The notes beneath the pieces were generated by a model. The model was not told the DNA's origin. It searched no databases and was given only the letters and a program-made list of their open reading frames with translations. This document shows positions 1-8,891 of a stretch of DNA of 64,000 bases, piece after piece. The translations under genes and the position numbers were made by a program. Numbering within the stretch: position 1 is the first letter of the stretch; each line of letters opens with the position of its first letter. The stretch spans positions 1 to 64,000 of the forward strand of contig JAAOYA010000008.1 in assembly GCA_018221105.1 (NCBI GenBank). The letters are read 5' to 3'. Origin of the DNA: Candidatus Woesearchaeota archaeon (lineage in GTDB: Archaea; Nanobdellota; Nanobdellia; Woesearchaeales; JAAOYA01).

Positions 1-1151
1 ACCTCTAATTCCTTGTTCTCACCAGTATCATCAGTACAACAAGCAGTAGGGTCTACTTCACCGCCAATATTCCAATAATTCACGCCAACAATATTATCGC
101 AAGCTGTTTGACTAGCATCACCGCCAAGCCACGAGCCACTACTACAATAACCACGATTAGGAATACTACCAGTAACTTGTCCAGTTGTATAACAAATACT
201 CGCCTCTGTACAATCTGTTGTAGTGTCACAACAAGCATCACTACTATCATCAAATAGAGCAGGAGCGTCACTACCCTGTGTTTCAATATCACGGTATTCG
301 CCAGCATCATCTCCACAGCAAGCTGTTGCTCCAGCGCCTTCTCCTCCAGGATTCCATGCTATTCCACCATCTCCTCCTGTGACATCACAACTAGCAACAC
401 AATAACCAGAACCTTCATCAGGATCCTCCCAAGAACCAGCACTACAATAACTATTGCCAAAAACACCAACACCATAACAAGCAGCAGTATCCTGACAAGC
501 ACCAGCATCATCAATACAATCAGTAGTTAACGTGCAACAAGCAGTAGTGTCACCACCACAAGCACCTTGACCGCTACTATCAGTACAAGTTTGTACTCGC
601 TCGCCAGTATCATCACCACAACAAGTAGTAGAAGCTACTTCACCACCTATACTCCAATCGTAAGAGCTTGGGTACGCGAATCCAGGTGCACAATTAGCGT
701 TTTCGCAATGTCCTTGTTGACCATCCCAATCAACTGTGTACACTAAAATACCGCTAACAGAACTACTTGTTGAATAGCCAGTACAACTTGTTTGAGAGTC
801 GCTAGGACAAATCGAGTAAACATACTGGTTAGGCGCCACGTTAGCATCGCTTGAATGATAAATTCTTAGTTGAGAATAAATGTTTCCTTCAACAGCACAA
901 TATGAAGGGCTAGCAACTGTTCCAACATTTTTGTTGCAAACATATCCATTTGTTTGATCATGATTTTCATTGCTAATAGTAGTATCACACCGAACAGCCC
1001 AGCCTTCAATACTGGTGGTTATAGTGTTATAATCTCCTTGCCATATTCTAAAATCATAATTATCTGGAGCGTAATCGATTGCAAAAGTGATTGTTGAAAA
1101 TAAAACAACTAGTATCAAAGATATAAACAGTTGTTTTTTCATAAAATTCAT
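1..1151 (-). CDS. Secreted Cys-rich repeat surface protein (5' part; runs off the window)
   Basis: Open on the minus strand from ATG 1149-1151 (or ATG 1140-1142) through base 1 with no stop, so only about the first 380 residues are seen. The N-terminus is a signal peptide: MKKQ, then a hydrophobic run ending near TFA-IDY. The body repeats Cys-rich modules. The clearest is GGE....(A/T)CC(G/T)DD(T/A)GE, present three times at about 600-650, 300-345 and 1-55, alternating with a YCS(A/S)GSW module. Such repeats are common in very large exported proteins of DPANN archaea, probably disulfide-knotted surface or adhesion proteins. That role is inference; no catalytic motif is seen. It is divergent from the radical SAM operon, with about 120 bp between them. 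Confidence 0.8.
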   Translation of the reverse strand, partial: MNFMKKQLFISLILVVLFSTITFAIDYAPDNYDFRIWQGDYNTITTSIEGWAVRCDTTISNENHDQTNGYVCNKNVGTVASPSYCAVEGNIYSQLRIYHSSDANVAPNQYVYSICPSDSQTSCTGYSTSSSVSGILVYTVDWDGQQGHCENANCAPGFAYPSSYDWSIGGEVASTTCCGDDTGERVQTCTDSSGQGACGGDTTACCTLTTDCIDDAGACQDTAACYGVGVFGNSYCSAGSWEDPDEGSGYCVASCDVTGGDGGIAWNPGGEGAGATACCGDDAGEYRDIETQGSDAPALFDDSSDACCDTTTDCTEASICYTTGQVTGSIPNRGYCSSGSWLGGDASQTACDNIVGVNYWNIGGEVDPTACCTDDTGENKELE

Positions 1152-1194
1152 AAACGTCACACTCTTTAAAGTATTTTTAAATAAAAACTCTGTT

Positions 1195-1210
1195 TTATCG
1201 TATATAAAAC
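1195..1210 (+). promoter_or_regulatory. TATA box of the radical SAM operon
   Basis: TTATCG followed by TATATAAAAC gives a good archaeal TATA box at 1201-1209. Transcription would start near 1230, leaving a leader of about 40 nt before ATG 1273. No Shine-Dalgarno sequence is obvious before that ATG. Confidence 0.55.
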
Positions 1211-1272
1211 TTTCCCTATGTCTCGAGAAAAAAGAATAAGTTTAATAAAACTAAAGTTTTGGTTTTTTGAGT

Positions 1273-3618
1273 ATGTTTAAACGGGTGGATGTAAAAACTG
1301 GATTTTCGTGTAATAATAATTGTTTGTTTTGTGTGCAAGCAGATAACAAGCTTAAAAATAATAGGTCTTTTAATGATATTAAAGAAGATTTGGAGGATTC
1401 TAGAAAACGCTGTGATGGCGTGGTTTTAACAGGTGGAGAAGTAACAATTAGAAAAGATTTTTTTGATATTGTAACTTTAGCAAAAAAATTAGATTATAAG
1501 ACTGTTCAAGTACAAACTAATGCTCGAATGTTTGCAAACCTAGATTTTTGCAAGAAAACTATTGCTACTGGAGCTACAGAGTTCAGCCCTGCGTTGCACG
1601 GCCATGATGCAGCGCAGCATGACTTTTTAACACAAACGCCTGGCAGTTTTGTTCAAACTATTAAAGGTATCAAAAACTTAAAGGCATTAAACGCCAAAAT
1701 TCTCACAAATACTGTTGTCACACAGCAAAACTATCAAGATTTGCCAAAAATAGCACAATTGCTAGTCAAACTTGGCGTTGACCAGTTTCAATTTGCTTTT
1801 ATTCATCCAATGGGTAATGCTTGGAAGAATTTTGATCAAGTAGTGCCCAGTATTTCCAAAGCGGCACCATACATCCACCAAGCACTCAGTATTGGTGCTG
1901 CTGCGGGAATAACTGTTATGGCTGAAGCAATGCCTTACTGCCACATGCAAGGCTATGAAGATTATATTGCTGAAAAAGTTATCCCCGAAGCTGAAATAAG
2001 AGGGTCAAAGCATCAAAACACTGATAGTTTTACAACACAACGTAAAGTATATGGCAAACAAAAATTTGTACAGTGTAAAAAATGCTATTATGATAATGTT
2101 TGCGAGGGCCCGTGGAAAGAATACCCGCAAAAAAAAGGAAATGAAGAATTCACTCCATTAGAAAAAAAATACGCATTATTTAGATCTAATGTCCTTAACG
2201 ACATGAGGGATTACATTTTTGACTCTAAAAAAATACAAGAAAAATTAAAGTTATCTGAAAAAATTTTATTTAATTTATCAAAAAAAAAAACAGAATCTAC
2301 TAAGTACTTATTTACATCTATGTTTTTTCGTGTTAATAAACATATAATGATAACTCCTAAAAAATTTAGAGAACTATGGAGGGAAAAAATTCGTAATAAC
2401 ACATTATCTTCTTTTAATTTATTTAATTTATACCTTCACATCCCTTTTTGTAAAACAAAATGCGATTATTGCATGTACTACTCAACTGAAAACAAAACAA
2501 AAAAAGAGATTGATGATTATTTAGAGAATTTAATAAAAAAAATAAAGTATTTTTCTCCTGTTTTTTCTAAAATAATTTTTCAAAACGTTTTTATTGGTGG
2601 GGGAACACCCAGCATATTAGATGAAAAACAACTTCATTATTTACTTAGTAACATATACAAACATTATACTTTCAATAATGATGGTGAAATAAATTTTGAG
2701 GTAAATCCTACTAGTATAACTTCTTCAAAGCTTAAAATACTAAAAAAATATGGTTTTAATAGAATTAGCATGGGCGTTCAATCTCTTGACCCTAAAGTAT
2801 TAGAATATGCTAATAGAAAAAATCAGGATTACCAAAAAATAAAAGAAACTATAGAACTTGCTAAGAGTTTAGGATTAGAAGTAAATATTGATTTAATGAT
2901 AGGACTACAGCATGATAATCCTGAAAAATTATTATCTTCTTTTAATAAAATAATGAATATGAGGCCTCAGAGTATTAGTTTATATCCTTTAAAACCAAGT
3001 TATGAATATCTAAAATATCATTACTCACAAGATGAGAAAAAATTTTTTGATTATATAAATAATGAAATAATTGAATTTTTAAAGATTATCAAACCTATAG
3101 CAAAAAAACACGACTATACAACCCCTCATCTAATAACTATTTCTGAAGGATATTGTGGCACTTTTCGTGATAAAAAAACAAGCAATATAAAAAAAAAGAA
3201 AAAAGGTTATTATACAAATGTTCCTTATTCTATATTCGGTCTTGGTCCTAATTCTCTTTCAAAAATTTCTGGAATCTTTAGATGTAATGAAATAGCAATC
3301 CAAAACTCAAAATTTAATGAAAATTCTCTTTCTTATTCAGGAAGCGTTGCTACGATAAAAGATGATATAAGAGATTATATTTTAGATAACTTTGCCAAAA
3401 AATCCCCGCTCATAATATCAAATTTTAAAAAAGTTTTTGGGACAAGCATTTTTGAAGTTTTCCCCCAAACACTACATTTTTTAATTAAAGAAAATAAAGT
3501 GAATATAAAGGATGATAAATTAATTTTTTTACCTAATGATTTTAATGAAATTTTTAAGTATGGTTTATTATTTTGGAATAAAAAAGAACTAAACAATTTT
3601 TTAAATTACACAACCTAA
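1273..3618 (+). CDS. Twin radical SAM fusion: CEGPWKEY-type radical SAM plus HemW-like radical SAM domain
   Basis: First gene of the operon, 781 aa from ATG 1273 (an in-frame TTG lies 6 nt upstream). Residues 1-295 form one radical SAM unit: CNNNCLFC (C13, C17, C20), TGGE, a Cys in MPYC, then CKKCYYDNVCEGPW, which probably binds an auxiliary Fe-S cluster. Stand-alone paralogs downstream end just after this point. The chain here continues into a second domain with HIPFCKTKCDYC, GGGTPS, EVNP and GVQS motifs, typical of the HemW/coproporphyrinogen-dehydrogenase-like family. The N-terminal part has base composition like the rest of the chromosome; after about base 2160 it becomes strongly AT-rich with runs of AAA, ATA and TTA codons. 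Both clusters look intact. The substrate is unknown, and a heme role is not implied. Confidence 0.85.
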   Translation: MFKRVDVKTGFSCNNNCLFCVQADNKLKNNRSFNDIKEDLEDSRKRCDGVVLTGGEVTIRKDFFDIVTLAKKLDYKTVQVQTNARMFANLDFCKKTIATGATEFSPALHGHDAAQHDFLTQTPGSFVQTIKGIKNLKALNAKILTNTVVTQQNYQDLPKIAQLLVKLGVDQFQFAFIHPMGNAWKNFDQVVPSISKAAPYIHQALSIGAAAGITVMAEAMPYCHMQGYEDYIAEKVIPEAEIRGSKHQNTDSFTTQRKVYGKQKFVQCKKCYYDNVCEGPWKEYPQKKGNEEFTPLEKKYALFRSNVLNDMRDYIFDSKKIQEKLKLSEKILFNLSKKKTESTKYLFTSMFFRVNKHIMITPKKFRELWREKIRNNTLSSFNLFNLYLHIPFCKTKCDYCMYYSTENKTKKEIDDYLENLIKKIKYFSPVFSKIIFQNVFIGGGTPSILDEKQLHYLLSNIYKHYTFNNDGEINFEVNPTSITSSKLKILKKYGFNRISMGVQSLDPKVLEYANRKNQDYQKIKETIELAKSLGLEVNIDLMIGLQHDNPEKLLSSFNKIMNMRPQSISLYPLKPSYEYLKYHYSQDEKKFFDYINNEIIEFLKIIKPIAKKHDYTTPHLITISEGYCGTFRDKKTSNIKKKKKGYYTNVPYSIFGLGPNSLSKISGIFRCNEIAIQNSKFNENSLSYSGSVATIKDDIRDYILDNFAKKSPLIISNFKKVFGTSIFEVFPQTLHFLIKENKVNIKDDKLIFLPNDFNEIFKYGLLFWNKKELNNFLNYTT

Positions 3619-3622
3619 AAAA

Positions 3623-4945
3623 ATGACAATTATAACGCCCCTAACAAATATATGTAATCAACACTGTATTTATTGTTCTTCACATAATAGAAAAGAAAAT
3701 TCTAGAGAAGAAATCATAAAATCTATAATCGCTGAAGATAATCATTTAATTTTTAGTGGAGGAGAAACAACGCTTGCCAAAAATTTATTTAAGTATTTAT
3801 CAAAAGCTAAAAAAAAAGATTTATTTATTGAACTACAAACAAATGGCGTTACAAGTTCTTATTTTTCTTTTGCAAAAAAACTTGTTTCTTCAAAAATAGA
3901 TCTTTTTAATGTGTCTTTTCCTTCATTTAATTCAGAAACTTATCAAAAAATTACTAAAACTTTTTATTACGATAAATGTGTTAAAGGTATCAAAAACATA
4001 ATAGGTTTAAAAGGAAATGTTAGAATAACTAATGTTATCAATAATCTAAATTATAAAGAGCTTCCTGACTTAGTACGATTTGTAAAAAAAGAATTTAGTG
4101 GATTAAACTTATTAGAACTAAATTTTGTAAAAGGTGTTGGTCTTGCAAAAAATAATAAAGAAGTTATCCCAAAACATAAAGAAATTAGTAAATATTTAGT
4201 TGAAGCTCTTCGTTTTTGTTTGAATCAAGAAATAAATGTTATTGTTGATCACATTCCTCTTTGCTACTTAAAAGGTTTTGAAGATTTAAGTGTTGATTTT
4301 CAAAAAATAGTAAATAATAAAGATAAGACTTTCTTAGATGAAAAAATTAAGATAAAAAAATGCAAAGATTGTGATATTAAAAATTTTTGTACAGGTATCA
4401 GAAAAGACTATTATGAATTATATAAAGAAGAAGTTAATCCCGTCTCAACTATTTTTAATATTGATGATATTTCAGAAAATATTAGTAAAGAAAAAGATTT
4501 ATTAAAAAAAAGGTTCGATTTCTTTATAAAATATGACATTCCTTTTCAATTGATCAACTATCCTTTATGTATTTTTAGAAGTTATAAAAAATATGTTAAG
4601 AAAACAAAAGATTTTAAAAAGCCAAACAGTTGTAATGAATGTCGATACTTAAAAGAATGTGCAGGAATTCCAAAAAAATATTTTGAAAAAAATGGTTCTT
4701 CTGAATTTATTGCCATTAACGAAAAAGCTTTTTTAACTAACAGAGAAAAATGTATTCTTAGTATACTTAATTATAAGAATGATTTAACTACAAAAGAAAT
4801 TTTTTCTTTAACATCAAAGTTTAATATTTGTGCTGATTGTTCTTCTAGTGATAATAGCATTATCGTAGCTAGAAAACTTGAAAAAAAAAATAAACTTAGT
4901 AAAAAATTAACAAAAAAAGGGTATGTGTGGAGCTTAAAAAAATGA
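3623..4945 (+). CDS. Radical SAM protein with duplicated C-terminal Cys module and winged-helix tail
   Basis: Starts 4 nt after the preceding stop; 440 aa. CNQHCIYC (C11, C15, C18) and SGGE mark the radical SAM core. The C-terminal auxiliary motif of this paralog family occurs twice: IPLC followed by CKDCDIKNFCTG, then YPLC followed by CNECRYLKECAG about 85 residues later. The second copy has no radical SAM core of its own. The last 70 residues (REKCILSIL...TTKEIFSL...ARKLEKKNKL...GYVW) look like a winged helix. A likely history is fusion to the C-terminal half of a neighbouring paralog. Its last base overlaps the next gene in an ATGA junction. Substrate unknown. Confidence 0.85.
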   Translation: MTIITPLTNICNQHCIYCSSHNRKENSREEIIKSIIAEDNHLIFSGGETTLAKNLFKYLSKAKKKDLFIELQTNGVTSSYFSFAKKLVSSKIDLFNVSFPSFNSETYQKITKTFYYDKCVKGIKNIIGLKGNVRITNVINNLNYKELPDLVRFVKKEFSGLNLLELNFVKGVGLAKNNKEVIPKHKEISKYLVEALRFCLNQEINVIVDHIPLCYLKGFEDLSVDFQKIVNNKDKTFLDEKIKIKKCKDCDIKNFCTGIRKDYYELYKEEVNPVSTIFNIDDISENISKEKDLLKKRFDFFIKYDIPFQLINYPLCIFRSYKKYVKKTKDFKKPNSCNECRYLKECAGIPKKYFEKNGSSEFIAINEKAFLTNREKCILSILNYKNDLTTKEIFSLTSKFNICADCSSSDNSIIVARKLEKKNKLSKKLTKKGYVWSLKK

Positions 4946-6189
4946 AAGATATACGAGAAGATTTTCCAATTTTAAATAAAAAAATAAATGGTAAAAGACT
5001 TATTTATTTTGATAATGCTTGTTCTATTCTTAAACCGAAAAGTGTTATTAATGCCATAAATTATTATTATACACATTTAGGTGCTTGTGCGGGGGAAAGA
5101 ACTTCTTATTCTATAAGTAGGAAAACCGATGAGTTATGCGAGAAAAGTAGATTTAAAACACAAAAATTTATTGGTGCTAAGTCTGCTTCTGAGATTATAT
5201 GGACAAAAAACGCCACTGAATCTATTAATTTAATAGCTAATTCTCTTGATTATTCTAAAAGAAACAAAATTATTCTTAGTAGTAATTCTCATCATAGTTT
5301 ATTGTTGCCTTTTTATGAGCAAATTAAAAAAAAGAAAATTAAATTAAAAATCATTGATTGTAATAAAAACGGCCAAATATCCTCTGAAAAATTAAAAGAA
5401 GTTGTTGATAATAAAACAGCTTTGGTCGGAATTACTCATGCTTCAAATGTTACTGGGAGAGTTGAGGATTTAAAAAGTTTTTGTGAAATCTCTCAAGATA
5501 AAGGAGCATTAGTTTTAAGTGATAGTTCACAATTCGTTAGCCATCATAAATTAGATGTATTAAAAAATAATGTTGATTTCTTGGCTTTTTCAGCTCATAA
5601 ACTTGGAGGTCCAACAGGCCTTGGAATTCTTTATGGAAAAGAAGAAGCTTCAAAGAATTTATCTAATTTTATTGTTGGAGGCAACACTATCAAGACAGTT
5701 GATTATTTTAATAATTCTTTAAGTGTAAATTATTCTAATCAACCTAAAAGATTTGAAGCCGGATTACAAAATTATTCTGGGATAATTGGATTTGGAGAAT
5801 TAGTTAAATATTTAGAAAAAGTAGGATTGGGTAATATAGAAGAATATGAAAAAATACTAAGTGCTTATTTCTTAAAAAAAATAAGTTCTTTAAAAGATGT
5901 TATAGTTTTTGATGACTCAAATAATAAAATTAGAAACCCTACTTTTTCTTTTAAATTAAAAAAAGATGTTTCCCCTAAAGATTTTAGCATTTATCTAAAT
6001 GAGTTACCTAAAAATGAATTTGCAATTAGAACAGGAACTCATTGCGCTAATCCATTACATCAAGCCTTAGGCATGGATTATAAGAAAGGGGAAGGAAGTA
6101 TTAGGGCGTCTCTTTTCGCGTATAATACAAAAGAAGAAATTAATTTATTTTTTGAAGCTCTAAGTAGTTTTTTAGATTTAATAAGATGA
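4942..6189 (+). CDS. SufS-like cysteine desulfurase (class V aminotransferase)
   Basis: PLP enzyme predicted to take sulfur from cysteine as a persulfide. ATG 4942 overlaps the upstream stop (ATGA) and gives MKDIREDFPIL, the usual SufS start; an in-frame GTG at 4927 is less likely. Visible motifs are YFDNAC near the N-terminus, THASNVTG, SDSSQ in place of the usual DGAQ, the PLP lysine in SAHKLGGPTG, and the catalytic Cys in RTGTHCANP. Length is about 415 aa, as in SufS. No SufU, SufE or scaffold gene is nearby. Embedded among radical SAM genes and translationally coupled on both sides, it may supply sulfur for the clusters or for sulfur insertion into the product; that is inference. Confidence 0.88.
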   Translation: MKDIREDFPILNKKINGKRLIYFDNACSILKPKSVINAINYYYTHLGACAGERTSYSISRKTDELCEKSRFKTQKFIGAKSASEIIWTKNATESINLIANSLDYSKRNKIILSSNSHHSLLLPFYEQIKKKKIKLKIIDCNKNGQISSEKLKEVVDNKTALVGITHASNVTGRVEDLKSFCEISQDKGALVLSDSSQFVSHHKLDVLKNNVDFLAFSAHKLGGPTGLGILYGKEEASKNLSNFIVGGNTIKTVDYFNNSLSVNYSNQPKRFEAGLQNYSGIIGFGELVKYLEKVGLGNIEEYEKILSAYFLKKISSLKDVIVFDDSNNKIRNPTFSFKLKKDVSPKDFSIYLNELPKNEFAIRTGTHCANPLHQALGMDYKKGEGSIRASLFAYNTKEEINLFFEALSSFLDLIR

Positions 6190-7091
6190 AAAAAGAAAAA
6201 AGTGAAGTAAATTTTTTTGATATTATGAGTAGTTATAAATGTAATCAAAATTGTTTATTTTGTTCTGTAGAATATCAAAAGAGAAAAATGCAAAGAAGCA
6301 CTTTTGATATCAAAAAGGATGTTTTAGAAGCTAAAAAAGAAGGAATAAAAAATATTGGTTTTAGTGGAGGAGAACCAACATTAAGAAAAGATATTTTTGA
6401 ATTATCACGTTTTGCAAAAAAAGAAGGTTTTAAATTAATAAGATTACAAACAAATGGTATATTATTAGCATATGATAATTATTGTAATAAATTAGTTGAT
6501 TCTGGAATTAATTATTTTAAGATATCAATACATTCTCACATTCCAGAAATACATGATTATTTAACACAAACAAAAGGAAGTTTTAAACAAACAAACAAAG
6601 CTATACAAAATCTTATTGAATTAAATCAGCCTGTAGAACTTAATTATGTTATAAGTAAACATAATTATAAATTTATTCCCCAGTTTGTTGAGTATTTTAG
6701 TAACAAAGGAATTAGTAAATTTTGTTTTATTTATCAAATTTATTGTGGCAATGCGTATGATAATAAAAGAATTATTAGTGTAAAGATAAGTGAAATTACT
6801 CCTTTTCTAAAAGAAGCTCTTAACATAATTGATGATTATGATTTAGACAAAGGTATAGTTTTTAACATCCCTTTTTGTTTATTACCAAAATACCATGAGC
6901 GGTGCGTTCAGATTTTTAATACTAAGGTTTCAACCCCTGAAAAAATAATGCAAAATGTTGATCTTGATGGAAAGGAAGACAAAATAAAATTTGATAGGTG
7001 TAAAAATTGCAAGTATGAAAAAAAATGTTATGGTGTTTGGAAAACTTACGTTAAACTATTTGGAGAAAAAGAATTCAATCCTATAAAATGA
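6186..7091 (+). CDS. Radical SAM protein (MoaA-like core, PFC/CxxC auxiliary motif)
   Basis: 301 aa, coupled to the desulfurase gene by an ATGA overlap. CNQNCLFC (C19, C23, C26), SGGEPT and TNG motifs mark the radical SAM core. The paralog-family signature LTQTKGSF.QTNKAIQNL follows. The C-terminal cluster site is IPFC, then CKNCKYEKKCYGVWKTY, ending at EFNPIK. This is the simplest architecture in the operon and the best template for the family. No peptide-recognition (RRE-like) domain is evident. Substrate unknown. Confidence 0.86.
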   Translation: MKKEKSEVNFFDIMSSYKCNQNCLFCSVEYQKRKMQRSTFDIKKDVLEAKKEGIKNIGFSGGEPTLRKDIFELSRFAKKEGFKLIRLQTNGILLAYDNYCNKLVDSGINYFKISIHSHIPEIHDYLTQTKGSFKQTNKAIQNLIELNQPVELNYVISKHNYKFIPQFVEYFSNKGISKFCFIYQIYCGNAYDNKRIISVKISEITPFLKEALNIIDDYDLDKGIVFNIPFCLLPKYHERCVQIFNTKVSTPEKIMQNVDLDGKEDKIKFDRCKNCKYEKKCYGVWKTYVKLFGEKEFNPIK

Positions 7092-7993
7092 ATAAAAAAA
7101 AAATTGGTTTAAATGCAATTCATAGAAAAAATAATTATAGTTTTATACCTATTATTTTTAAATGTAATGATAATTGTATTTCTTGTATTGTTGAAAAAAA
7201 TAAAAGGAACAAATTAAGAACTCCTACTTTAAAAAATATTAAAGAAGACATAGATAGGATAGCAAAATACTCAACTCATTTAGAGATAAATGGCGGGGAA
7301 CCCACCTTAAGAGAGGACATATTAAAAATAATCTCTTATGCTCATTCTAAACCAACAATTAAACACCTTTCTTTATTAACAAATACTAGAATGTTATCTT
7401 ATAGTTCTTTAGTTAAAAAACTTGCTAATTTTCATAAATTAAAAATTGTGACAACTCTTTATGGTCATGATAGTAAAACTCATAATTCAATTACTAGAAA
7501 TCCTGAGAGTTTTAATCAAAAACTAAAAGGGATAAAAAACATAATAAAAGAAAATATTGAATTAGAATTAAGAATATTAGTTCATAAAATGAATTATTTA
7601 GATATTAATAATATTTCTAAGTTCATAATTTCAAATTTTAATCCTAACAATTTTTCATCTATTATTTTTATGAGTCCAAAAATGACTGGGGAAGCAAAGA
7701 ATAATAAGAATGCTATTCACATTTCAATTAAAAAAAGTATTAAAGAACTAATTCAGGCTATTAAAATATTAGAAAAAACTGGTTTTAACATCACTCTTAG
7801 ACATTACCCTCTTTGTGTATTGCCTAATAAATTATGGAAATATGCATCTAGTGTAACCGCTGAAGAAACAGAGATATTTTTTCCTAAAAAATGTGATTTT
7901 TGTACTCAAAAAAAATCTTGTTCCGGGATTTGGAAAAGTTATTATGACCTCTACAAGGATTATGAATTAAAACCAATAAAAAATGAAAAATAA
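7088..7993 (+). CDS. Radical SAM protein, divergent paralog
   Basis: 301 aa; ATGA overlap with the preceding gene. CNDNCISC (C26, C30, C33) follows a longer N-terminus than in its sisters; NGGEPT replaces the usual SGGEPT. The family features remain: SITRNPESF.QKLKGIKN, YPLC, then CDFCTQKKSCSGIWKSYYDLY. All cysteines for two clusters are present, so it should be active. Sequence divergence from its neighbours argues for a distinct substrate or step. Function unknown. Confidence 0.85.
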   Translation: MNKKKIGLNAIHRKNNYSFIPIIFKCNDNCISCIVEKNKRNKLRTPTLKNIKEDIDRIAKYSTHLEINGGEPTLREDILKIISYAHSKPTIKHLSLLTNTRMLSYSSLVKKLANFHKLKIVTTLYGHDSKTHNSITRNPESFNQKLKGIKNIIKENIELELRILVHKMNYLDINNISKFIISNFNPNNFSSIIFMSPKMTGEAKNNKNAIHISIKKSIKELIQAIKILEKTGFNITLRHYPLCVLPNKLWKYASSVTAEETEIFFPKKCDFCTQKKSCSGIWKSYYDLYKDYELKPIKNEK

Positions 7994-8891
7994 AAAAATA
8001 AAAAAATCTGTTATATTTATGGGATATTCATGCAACAATAAATGCGTTTTTTGTTGTAATGAGAATAAAAGAAATATAAAAGAGAAGTCTTTTGATCAAA
8101 TTAAAAAAATATTGATCAAATTAAAAAAAGAAGGTTACACTTATTTAGAACTTATTGGGGGGGAACCAACAATTAGAAAAGATTTTTTAAAAATAATAAG
8201 ATTAGCAAAAAAGTTAAGTTTTGAAACAATAATGTTTGCTACTAATGGAAGAATGTTATCGAACTATGATTTTGCAAAGAAAGTTATTGATGCTGGAGTA
8301 AATCATATAGTTTTTTCAATTCATGGGCACACTAAAGAATTACATAATCAATTAACCCAATCTCCGAAAAGTTTTGAACAATTAATTAAGGGCATTACTA
8401 ATCTTAAAAAATTAGGTTTTACAAATATTGGATCAAACACTACGATAGTAAAACAAAATTGTGATTATCTTAAAAGAATTGGCGAATTAATTTATAATTT
8501 AGGAATTAAAAATGCTGAATTTATTTTTGTTGATCCAACACATGGCGCGCCTAATCACAATTTTGAAACATTAGTTCCCAATTATGAAGATTGTTCTTCC
8601 CAGATAAACAAATTATTAGAATTTGCTACAAATAATAATTTAAACTATTTTAATATTAGATATTATCCTCTTTGTTTTATTGATAAAAAATATCATGATA
8701 AGATCAGTGAAATAAATGAGGTTGAAGTTTTTGATGTCTCTCATTTAGCTCCTGATTATAATAATATTGATGCGTTAAAATCAAGAAAAATAGTATCAAG
8801 AAAAAAAATTGAGAAGTGTAATAATTGTGATTATTTTAATATCTGCGAGGGTTATTGGGTAGAATATATTAAAAATAAAAAAATAAAATGA
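7983..8891 (+). CDS. Radical SAM protein, paralog
   Basis: 302 aa, starting inside the upstream gene with an 11-nt overlap (ATGAAAAATAA). CNNKCVFC (C17, C21, C24), IGGEPT and TNGRML mark the core. HGHTKELHNQLTQSPKSF, YYPLC and CNNCDYFNICEGYWVEY follow; the CEG.W signature is close to that of the first gene of the operon, so this copy is among the less diverged. Coupled to the next gene by ATGA. Substrate unknown. Confidence 0.86.
   Translation: MKNKKIKKSVIFMGYSCNNKCVFCCNENKRNIKEKSFDQIKKILIKLKKEGYTYLELIGGEPTIRKDFLKIIRLAKKLSFETIMFATNGRMLSNYDFAKKVIDAGVNHIVFSIHGHTKELHNQLTQSPKSFEQLIKGITNLKKLGFTNIGSNTTIVKQNCDYLKRIGELIYNLGIKNAEFIFVDPTHGAPNHNFETLVPNYEDCSSQINKLLEFATNNNLNYFNIRYYPLCFIDKKYHDKISEINEVEVFDVSHLAPDYNNIDALKSRKIVSRKKIEKCNNCDYFNICEGYWVEYIKNKKIK

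Noticed and set aside
80-316. Minus-strand hydrophobic reading frame in the Cys-rich gene
   Set aside because: Out of frame with the open signal-peptide-bearing reading frame, which has clear repeats.
1273-3618. Heme-biosynthesis role for the HemW-like domain
   Set aside because: Only the family fold is supported; no heme genes are nearby and the domain is fused to an unrelated radical SAM.
1273-3618. Twin radical SAM gene as two genes merged by a sequencing error
   Set aside because: The frame is uninterrupted across the join, both domains keep all motifs, and another gene in the operon has a similar C-terminal extension.
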